Source: Flavobacterium hydatis (GTDB lineage Bacteria > Bacteroidota > Bacteroidia > Flavobacteriales > Flavobacteriaceae). From it: DNA of 47,807 bases. Shown here in pieces: positions 9,740 through 16,033 of this stretch. Each line of letters starts with the position of its first letter. Positions within the stretch are counted from its first letter, which is position 1. A model generated the notes under the pieces. It was not told the origin of the DNA. It saw only the letters and a list, made by a program, of their open reading frames with translations, and did not search any database. The stretch is from NCBI RefSeq assembly GCF_000737695.1, contig NZ_JPRM01000030.1, positions 1 through 47,807 of the forward strand, in the 5' to 3' direction. The translations under genes and the position numbers were made by a program.

Positions 9740-10978
9740 TTGAATATTAAAAATACTTATAAAAAGATCACTGCGGAAAAATTTTTTATGCTTACAATTT
9801 TATTTGTAAATGCAGGAAATTATTTGTACAATTTGCTATTAGGAAGAATACTTGGTCCTTCTGAGTTTGCTGACGCTGCGATCTTAATAACTTTGCTTTT
9901 AGTATTGTCTTTTGTTGGAATGACATTTCAGGTTACTGCGGCTAAATATGCCGTTTTGCTAGAAGGAACGCAATTGCATGTTTTTTTAAAATTTATTTTT
10001 AAGTATGCACTCCTCTTCGGTGTAATACTGGGATTTACAGTAGTAGTATTCAGCCATCAATTGCAAGAAATTTTTAAAACCAAAACCTCACTAATGTTCG
10101 TTTTGTTTGGTTTGGGACTTCCAATGTATTTTATAATGAGTATTAATAGGGGTTTATATCAGGGGAAAAATGATCTGAGAAATTTGTCAAAAACCTACTA
10201 TTTTGAAATGTTATGTCGTTTGATTTTGACACTTTTGTTACTCTACCTTTTACCTCAAATTCAATCTTCTATTATCATCGCAGTAGGAATTTTAATTTCT
10301 TTTGTCTTTGGTTTGATTCCCTTTCAAAAAATAATTAACAGCAAAAACAAACAGACTCTAAGTGACAATTTAGATACAAAATCCATTATTACATTTTTCG
10401 CTTTAACAGCCTTCTATGAATTAACGCAAATCATCATTAACAATAGTGATATTATTTTGGTTAAACATTATTTTGATAATGAAAAAGCGGGCTTATATGC
10501 TTGTTTAGCATTAATAGGCAGGGTAGTATATTTTGTCGCTTGGATGTTTGTAATGCTCCTTTTGCCCAAAGTAATACAGTTAAAAAAACAGGGTGAAGAT
10601 ACACTTCCGATTCTATTAAAATATGTTTTATATATTGTTTGCTTGTCTACAATAATTGTTCTAAGTGCACTCTTATTTCCAGAAATTGTAGTGCGATTAA
10701 TGTTTGGCGAGAAATACCTACCCATAGCTTTTTTGTTGTGGAAATATGCATTGGCAACTTCAATTTTTGCTATCGCAAATATTTTTGCTTACTATTTTCT
10801 TTCTATAAATAAGTATGTGCCTGTTGTAATATCAGCCTTTCTGGGACTTACACAAATAATTCTAATAGTCCTCTATCATAATTCACTCGAACAAGTGGTT
10901 GTTATGCAAATCATCGCGATGGTGGTATTATTATTATTTCAATTGTTTTTTTTCTTTTTTAATAACAATAAAAAGTAA
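9740..10978 (+). CDS. Polysaccharide flippase-like MOP/MATE-superfamily membrane protein
   Basis: A 412-residue hydrophobic protein with about 12 membrane segments and the opening pattern of Wzx/PelG-type exporters (NAGNYLYNLLLGRILGPSEFADAAILITLL). Such proteins move lipid-linked oligosaccharides across the inner membrane or act with a glycosyltransferase in polymer export. The frame starts at a TTG (9740); the next in-frame ATG is 9788, which would remove the first 16 residues but not the first membrane helix. It is the first gene of an operon with a GT4 glycosyltransferase 10 bp downstream and the receiver-GT2 fusion after that. PelF/PelG is a similar GT4/flippase pairing. Confidence 0.85.
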   Translation: MNIKNTYKKITAEKFFMLTILFVNAGNYLYNLLLGRILGPSEFADAAILITLLLVLSFVGMTFQVTAAKYAVLLEGTQLHVFLKFIFKYALLFGVILGFTVVVFSHQLQEIFKTKTSLMFVLFGLGLPMYFIMSINRGLYQGKNDLRNLSKTYYFEMLCRLILTLLLLYLLPQIQSSIIIAVGILISFVFGLIPFQKIINSKNKQTLSDNLDTKSIITFFALTAFYELTQIIINNSDIILVKHYFDNEKAGLYACLALIGRVVYFVAWMFVMLLLPKVIQLKKQGEDTLPILLKYVLYIVCLSTIIVLSALLFPEIVVRLMFGEKYLPIAFLLWKYALATSIFAIANIFAYYFLSINKYVPVVISAFLGLTQIILIVLYHNSLEQVVVMQIIAMVVLLLFQLFFFFFNNNKK

Positions 10979-10988
10979 CATTTTAAAT

Positions 10989-12155
10989 ATGAAAGTAGCT
11001 GTAGTCACTGCATTTCCGCCAAGTAAAGTTACACTAAATGAATATGGTTATCATTTGGTAAAAAACTTTGTTCAAAACTCAGAAGTATCCGAATTAATTT
11101 TATTATCCGATAAAACATCTGAAGCGAAACAATTAGACTTTGACCAAAAAGAAAAGGTAAAAGTAAAAGAATGTTGGAGATTTAACAGTTACACCACTAT
11201 TTTTTCTGTTCTTAATGCAGTTCGAGAAGAACAACCAGATGTGATTTTGTTTAATCTTCAGTTTGTAAAATTTGGAGATAAAAAAACACCTTCTGCCTTG
11301 GGATTATTGTTACCCATGATTTTGAGATTTTTTGGATACAAAACAGTGGTTTTATTACATAACATTTTAGAGCAAGTTGATCTAGAAAAAGCAGGATTCA
11401 CAGAGAGTAAATTCATGCAGAAGATCTATAATTTTATTGGAACTAACATTACCAGATGCATTTTGAAAGCCAATAAAGTTGCTGTAACTATTCATAAATA
11501 TGTGGATGTTTTAAATGCTAAATACCATACCAAAAATGTAATGCTAATTCCACATGGGACATTCGAATCAGTCAAAAATCCTAATTTTGAAATTAAATCT
11601 GGCCCTAAACAAATTATGGCTTTTGGTAAATTTGGAACCTACAAAAAAGTCGAAATTTTAATTGATGCAGTCGAAATTGTTAGAAAAACAAATCCAGAAA
11701 AATTAGAAGTCGTGATTGCTGGAACAGATAGTCCAAACACACCTGGATATTTAGATGGAGTACAAGAAAAATACAAAAACGTTGAGGGAATAATTTTTAC
11801 CGGCTATGTTGAAGAAAATAATGTAGAACGAATTTTTACTGATAGTACAATTGTGGTATTCCCTTATACATCTACTACTGGTAGTTCTGGAGTTTTGCAT
11901 CAAGCAGGAAGCTACGGCAAAGCAGTTATCATGCCTGATTTAGGTGATTTGGCCTTGCTAATTAAAGATGAAGGGTATAAAGGAGAATTTTTTAATCCGG
12001 AAAGTGCCGATTCTTTAGCTATAGCGATTGACAAAATTATTTCAAACGATACCTATCGAAAAGAATTAGCAATTGCTAATTTTCAGGCTGCAAGCGCCCT
12101 ATCAATGGACAAAATTATAATGATGTATATAGAATGTTTTAAATCAATACAATAA
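10989..12155 (+). CDS. GT4-type glycosyltransferase (GT-B fold)
   Basis: A 388-residue cytoplasmic enzyme starting MKVAVVTAFPPSKVTLNEYG, a classic first Rossmann strand of GT-B enzymes. The donor domain has IMAFGKFGTYKKVEILIDA, then IIFTGYVEENNVERIF and VVFPYTSTTGSSGVLHQAGS, matching the GT4 pattern where an acidic-to-polar loop contacts the nucleotide sugar. The open frame extends upstream to 10899, inside the flippase gene, but homology-like sequence begins only at ATG 10989, 10 bp after the flippase stop, so I use that start. It probably adds a sugar to a growing glycan on the inner face of the membrane; sugar specificity is not readable. Confidence 0.88.
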   Translation: MKVAVVTAFPPSKVTLNEYGYHLVKNFVQNSEVSELILLSDKTSEAKQLDFDQKEKVKVKECWRFNSYTTIFSVLNAVREEQPDVILFNLQFVKFGDKKTPSALGLLLPMILRFFGYKTVVLLHNILEQVDLEKAGFTESKFMQKIYNFIGTNITRCILKANKVAVTIHKYVDVLNAKYHTKNVMLIPHGTFESVKNPNFEIKSGPKQIMAFGKFGTYKKVEILIDAVEIVRKTNPEKLEVVIAGTDSPNTPGYLDGVQEKYKNVEGIIFTGYVEENNVERIFTDSTIVVFPYTSTTGSSGVLHQAGSYGKAVIMPDLGDLALLIKDEGYKGEFFNPESADSLAIAIDKIISNDTYRKELAIANFQAASALSMDKIIMMYIECFKSIQ

Positions 12156-12171
12156 ACTTAAATGTAATATT

Positions 12172-13344
12172 ATGAAAATACTAATAGTAGATGATCAGCA
12201 ATTGGTCTTGTTGTCTTTAGAAAAATTGCTAAGTGGTTTAGGATATGAAGTTATAAGTACAGACAATATAATCGATGCCATAGCTAAATATGACAGTGAA
12301 AAGCCAAATTTAGTTATTGTTGACATTAATATGTCTAATCTCTCTAATACAGAATCTTTAAATGAGCATCAATCTGGTTTGGAGGTAGTCAAACATATCA
12401 AGCAAATCAAAAAAGACAACACTCCTGTAATGGTTTTATCTGGTAATACTGATGAAGAAGTCATTATAAAAGGTTTTGATTTAGGTATTGATGACTACAT
12501 GAAGAAGCCTTTGAGTTTAAGCGAAATTGGTGCGAGAGTAAAAAGATTAATAGGCTCTACTATTGAAAAAAGTGTTACGGAAAAACCCAATTCGAAAGAG
12601 CGATATATCCAAAACAAGTGTATTGGAGTTGTTATTCCGTGTTATAACGAGGAAACTCGTTTGTCTAGTGATGAATTTAAGTCTTTTGTACATAAAAATT
12701 TAGGTTACCATTTGTGTTTTGTAAACGATGGAAGTAAAGACAATACACTAGCTGTATTGCATGAATTAACAAAAGGAAAAGAAGAATATATTAGCGTTTA
12801 TGATTGTAAAAAAAATGGTGGAAAAGCCGAAGCTGTCCGTCTGGGAATGTTACACTTGGCCAAGCAAAATCAATTTGATTACATCGGTTTTTTAGACGCC
12901 GATTTATCGACCAATTTCGATGATTTTCAAGATTTGGCAGATACAATTTATAACTCTAAATACAAATTGGTTTTTGGCTCCAGAATTTCAAGAATGGGAG
13001 CTGATATTACCAAACAATCCGCAAGAGCTATTATTAGCAAAACTATAAATTATATCATTAGAAAAATTCTTGGAATGGAAATTAACGATACACAATGTGG
13101 CGCCAAAATAATGACAAAAGAAATTATAGAAAAAACCTTTAATGAAAAATTCATAACAAAATGGGTTTTTGATGTAGAGATTTTTATGCGGATGAAAAAA
13201 ATATATGGCTCTACGAAGACTCAAGAGTTAATTTTAGAAAAACCCTTAAACAGATGGATTCACATGGATGGTTCGAAATTGTCATTTAAAGATTCCATAA
13301 AAATTATTGGTCAAATTGGCCAAATCGCACTTCATTACAGGTAA
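12172..13344 (+). CDS. Receiver domain fused to a GT2 glycosyltransferase (DPM1/ALG5-like)
   Basis: A single unbroken 390-codon frame encodes two domains. Residues 1-125 are a CheY-type receiver with D7-D8, phospho-acceptor D51 in VDINM, S90 and K112-P113, so all key residues are present. After a linker of about 20 residues, 150-390 form a GT2 domain: VVIPCYNEET (153-162), VNDGS (184-188), the metal-binding DAD (242-244), FGSR (268-271) and DTQCGAK (306-312). The last motif is typical of polyprenyl-phosphate mannosyl/glucosyl transferases of the DPM1/ALG5 group. No membrane segment is seen. The enzyme could make polyprenyl-phosphate sugar for the nearby GT-C protein, with its activity or location switched by phosphorylation. 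It follows the GT4 gene by 16 bp and ends at a terminator. Confidence 0.92.
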   Translation: MKILIVDDQQLVLLSLEKLLSGLGYEVISTDNIIDAIAKYDSEKPNLVIVDINMSNLSNTESLNEHQSGLEVVKHIKQIKKDNTPVMVLSGNTDEEVIIKGFDLGIDDYMKKPLSLSEIGARVKRLIGSTIEKSVTEKPNSKERYIQNKCIGVVIPCYNEETRLSSDEFKSFVHKNLGYHLCFVNDGSKDNTLAVLHELTKGKEEYISVYDCKKNGGKAEAVRLGMLHLAKQNQFDYIGFLDADLSTNFDDFQDLADTIYNSKYKLVFGSRISRMGADITKQSARAIISKTINYIIRKILGMEINDTQCGAKIMTKEIIEKTFNEKFITKWVFDVEIFMRMKKIYGSTKTQELILEKPLNRWIHMDGSKLSFKDSIKIIGQIGQIALHYR

Positions 13345-13369
13345 AAAACTACAACCAGTAAAGTATAGA

Positions 13370-13398
13370 GCAAGTTAAAACCATAACTTGCTTTTCGC
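13370..13398 (+). terminator. Terminator of the flippase operon
   Basis: GCAAGTTA, loop AAACCA, TAACTTGC forms an 8-bp stem followed by TTTTCGCTTTTTTT. It lies 25 bp after the receiver-GT2 stop and separates it from the convergent HPt operon. Confidence 0.75.
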
Positions 13399-13553
13399 TT
13401 TTTTTATTAAAAAAGTACTTTTATGACAAACGGTTAAAGATTATTTTGACTCTATTTGTTTTTTAATATCTCTGACATATAATAGGAGAATGTAAAGTAT
13501 CATAATATATGTATTAACTGCCAATAATAATACCATTCGTAAACTAAGCTTTT

Positions 13554-13871
13554 TTACAAATCGTTTACAAAATTTTGCATTAACTGTAAAATACTTTCAA
13601 ATTTGTCTTCAGATCCAAGTGTGCCATTTAATAAGTAATTTTCGTATTCATGAGTAATATCATAGCTTTTTTCAAGGCCTAAAATAGATATTTTATGCTT
13701 TAATTTATGAACACACTCTGCTGCCAGCTTATAATGCTGCTCTTGCATACATTTATGATAGGAATCTATTTCAAGAGGTAGTTCTTTTTTAATAATTGCA
13801 ATCATTTTTTGCTTAAATGCATAGTCTTCTCCGCAGAGTTGGTCAATATAATTTAAATTAGGCTGTTCCAT
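13554..13871 (-). CDS. Histidine phosphotransfer (HPt) protein
   Basis: A 105-residue helical protein. H55 in CVHKLKHKISILGLEKSY is the phosphorylated histidine of the HPt consensus H-x-L-K-G; the usual glycine is H59 here. The frame is open upstream to 13952, but those 27 codons lie inside the kinase gene, and the ATG at 13871 gives the natural HPt start, overlapping the kinase end by 14 bp. It is the last gene of the operon. HPt proteins pass phosphate between receiver domains or between kinases and receivers. Candidate acceptors nearby are the receiver-GT2 fusion and the single-domain regulator at 19276. Its place after a FIST gene and a kinase mirrors HptB in the NosP-NahK pathway. Confidence 0.85.
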   Translation of the reverse strand: MEQPNLNYIDQLCGEDYAFKQKMIAIIKKELPLEIDSYHKCMQEQHYKLAAECVHKLKHKISILGLEKSYDITHEYENYLLNGTLGSEDKFESILQLMQNFVNDL

Positions 13872-14895
13872 AGTTTTTAGGTAAGGTAAAATAAAATGTT
13901 GTTCCAATGTTTTCTTTACTTTCAAGCCAGATCGAACCTTTATAATACTCAATAATTTTGTTAACTATAGAAAGCCCTACTCCTGAATTTTGATTGTTGC
14001 TTTCTAATTTTGTGAATATTTTAAAAATTTTGTCGTGGTATTTTTCAGCGATTCCGATGCCATTATCTTTGATGTAAAATTCAAAATCTTGCTCTTTTTC
14101 TCTACAACCAATTTCAATTTGGCCTTGAGACTTATCATTATAATGGATGCTATTTTCAATTAAATTTTGCATTAATTGTTTGAATCGCCATGTATTTCCT
14201 TTTATTTTTGGTAAATCATTGATTATCGAAATTTCAATATTTTTCGGAATATGAATATCTCTCTTTATTTCGTCAATTACCTCATTAAGATCAATTAATC
14301 TTTCTTCAGATTCTAACTTGTCTACAGTAGAATAATCTAAAATTCCTTTGATGAGCAAATCCATTTTTTCGACATTAAAAAGTACCTGATTAAGCGAGTT
14401 TAAGCAACTTTCACCCATTTCTTTATTATCCTCAATGACCCAATTAATAAGGGTGTCTATATTTCTGAGTGGTGCTTTTAAATCATGAGAAACAACATGA
14501 GCATATTCGTTAAGTTCTTTATTATGATTTTCTAAACTCTTTAGTAATTCTTCTCTTTGCTTATTCATAGTCACAATTTCTATAGATTGTTTTTTTAAGA
14601 AATCGGATTGATTAAAATCTTTTTCATTACCTAATTTTTCAGCATCCAAATTCATAGAATTCAATATTTCTGTCAAATTTGAATTTATTTCTTTTAAACT
14701 ATTGGCTTCATCGCGTAGTTTTTTATTGGCTTGGAAAAGTTCATCAGAACTAATTTTCATTGCTCGCTGCAACATGTTCATCTGATCCTCGTGATTATCA
14801 TAAGATTCATTGACTGCCTGCAAAAAATGCTTTAAATCTTTTAAGTGCTCAGGGTTTATAAATTTAGCAATTTGCCTTTTTAAAAGAGTATTCAT
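13858..14895 (-). CDS. Soluble histidine kinase (NahK-like N terminus)
   Basis: A 345-residue cytoplasmic kinase with no membrane segment. The N terminus (FLQAVNESYDNHEDQMNML, then LQRAMKISSDELFQANKKLR) is the helical motif I associate with kinases encoded beside FIST genes; a coiled coil follows to about residue 130. HisKA has H137 in VSHDLKAPLRNI. The ATPase domain has the N box QNLIENSIHY, G1 DNGIGIAE and G2 SGVGLSIV, all intact. There is no receiver, so it would pass phosphate directly to a receiver, and the HPt just downstream would act on later steps or the reverse flow. Its start overlaps the FIST stop by two to three bases (TAATG), indicating translational coupling. Confidence 0.93.
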   Translation of the reverse strand: MNTLLKRQIAKFINPEHLKDLKHFLQAVNESYDNHEDQMNMLQRAMKISSDELFQANKKLRDEANSLKEINSNLTEILNSMNLDAEKLGNEKDFNQSDFLKKQSIEIVTMNKQREELLKSLENHNKELNEYAHVVSHDLKAPLRNIDTLINWVIEDNKEMGESCLNSLNQVLFNVEKMDLLIKGILDYSTVDKLESEERLIDLNEVIDEIKRDIHIPKNIEISIINDLPKIKGNTWRFKQLMQNLIENSIHYNDKSQGQIEIGCREKEQDFEFYIKDNGIGIAEKYHDKIFKIFTKLESNNQNSGVGLSIVNKIIEYYKGSIWLESKENIGTTFYFTLPKNYGTA

Positions 14896-16028
14896 TATTC
14901 GCTGATTAGGGTTAAAGTCATGGTTTGATTATGTAATTCACAAAAAGTATTCTCGCTAAATGGAGCCATTTCGCCATACGAGTAAAACCCGGTAATTGCT
15001 ACTTCATTTCCTATTATTTCTTGCACTTGCTCTATTTCCTCTTCAACCCGTTGATTCATAACTAATTTTCTTCCTACGCAACTCACTAGTAAAGCAAGTT
15101 GTGGGTGATTTATTCTATTTTGCATTGCTAACATTGCCGCTTGTGAAGCTCCCTCGGCGATAGCATCTACAGAAGCCATCATGAGCTGTACTTTGGCATT
15201 TTCAGGCACTTCTCCAGCTAAAATCATCGACTGATCTTCGTTATTGATATTTAAAATGGTACGAACTACAGCTTGTGATTTACCTTCGGGCGTAACATTT
15301 AAAGGATATAACAAAGAAGCTTGCGGCAACTCATTGGCTTTGTCTCCTAAGTATTTTTTATACAAATCTAAAGCAGGTTGTCCATCGATTTCATACAATA
15401 CATTGGCTTCTGATCTGGTAATAATTCTTTCGGGACCAAATGAGCTCCATCCTCCAAAACTGGAAAACGAAATTTCTAAAGTTTCTCCATAAAACCCAAT
15501 TAAAACGACTTCTCCTTCTTTTGGATTTTCTTTATAAGAAGCCAATGTCTTCTCAAATTTTGCATCGTCTCCACACATTCCTCCTGAGATAGGCACTTTA
15601 TTTTGAATGCCATTCTCAAGACCCTCAATAAGTGAGCTTCCGTTTACGAAACTACCTTCTGAAAGTACAAATAAATGCTTTAAGTTTTCTTTGGGTATTT
15701 GTTGGTAAAGAGATTCCCCTAAAGCATTTGCATCTTTATTATGATTAAAAATATTATCGGTTTTAATTGCAAACGTACTTTTTTCAAATTCTATAGCACT
15801 AACAACAATAGAATCATCAAAGACATTTGCATCTAAAATTTCACCCGCTGTAGAGCCAAAAACCAGATGTTCATAAGGAAACTCGTTTCTAATAGCATCA
15901 ATGACTTCTGGAAGCTCTAATTGCATCCTATTGGCAAAAACAAGTACCAGCGGATTTTTTAGTTTTTCCTTATTTGTTAGGTACTGCCAATTTTCATTCT
16001 TTTTTTTATAAGCTTGAATTATTTTCAT
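14895..16028 (-). CDS. FIST-domain sensory protein, NosP-like
   Basis: A 377-residue soluble protein with a FIST N domain (about 20-215, with NPLVLVFANRMQLELPEVI, LVFGSTAGEIL and ISGGMCGDDAKFEKT) and a FIST C domain (about 220-365, ending VAITGFYSYGEMAPF). FIST proteins are signal input modules. One branch, NosP, binds heme, senses nitric oxide and controls the kinase encoded beside it. Here the gene lies between the HNOBA/PAS kinase (5 bp upstream) and a NahK-like kinase (overlapping), followed by HPt, which is the NosP layout. Heme binding itself cannot be shown from the sequence; several histidines are present but I could not identify the ligand with certainty. Small-molecule sensing of another kind remains possible. 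Confidence 0.85.
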   Translation of the reverse strand: MKIIQAYKKKNENWQYLTNKEKLKNPLVLVFANRMQLELPEVIDAIRNEFPYEHLVFGSTAGEILDANVFDDSIVVSAIEFEKSTFAIKTDNIFNHNKDANALGESLYQQIPKENLKHLFVLSEGSFVNGSSLIEGLENGIQNKVPISGGMCGDDAKFEKTLASYKENPKEGEVVLIGFYGETLEISFSSFGGWSSFGPERIITRSEANVLYEIDGQPALDLYKKYLGDKANELPQASLLYPLNVTPEGKSQAVVRTILNINNEDQSMILAGEVPENAKVQLMMASVDAIAEGASQAAMLAMQNRINHPQLALLVSCVGRKLVMNQRVEEEIEQVQEIIGNEVAITGFYSYGEMAPFSENTFCELHNQTMTLTLISE

Positions 16029-16033
16029 AGTTT

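Noticed and set aside
10899..10988. Upstream extension of the GT4 frame into the flippase gene
   Set aside because: The extra 30 codons lie in the flippase coding sequence and lack GT-B similarity; the Rossmann start begins at ATG 10989.
12172..13344. Receiver-GT2 fusion as an assembly or frameshift artefact
   Set aside because: Both domains are complete in one uninterrupted frame with a normal linker, and the gene is flanked by a matched promoter/terminator operon.
13872..13952. N-terminal extension of the HPt frame
   Set aside because: It overlaps the kinase gene end and has no HPt character; ATG 13871 gives the usual length.
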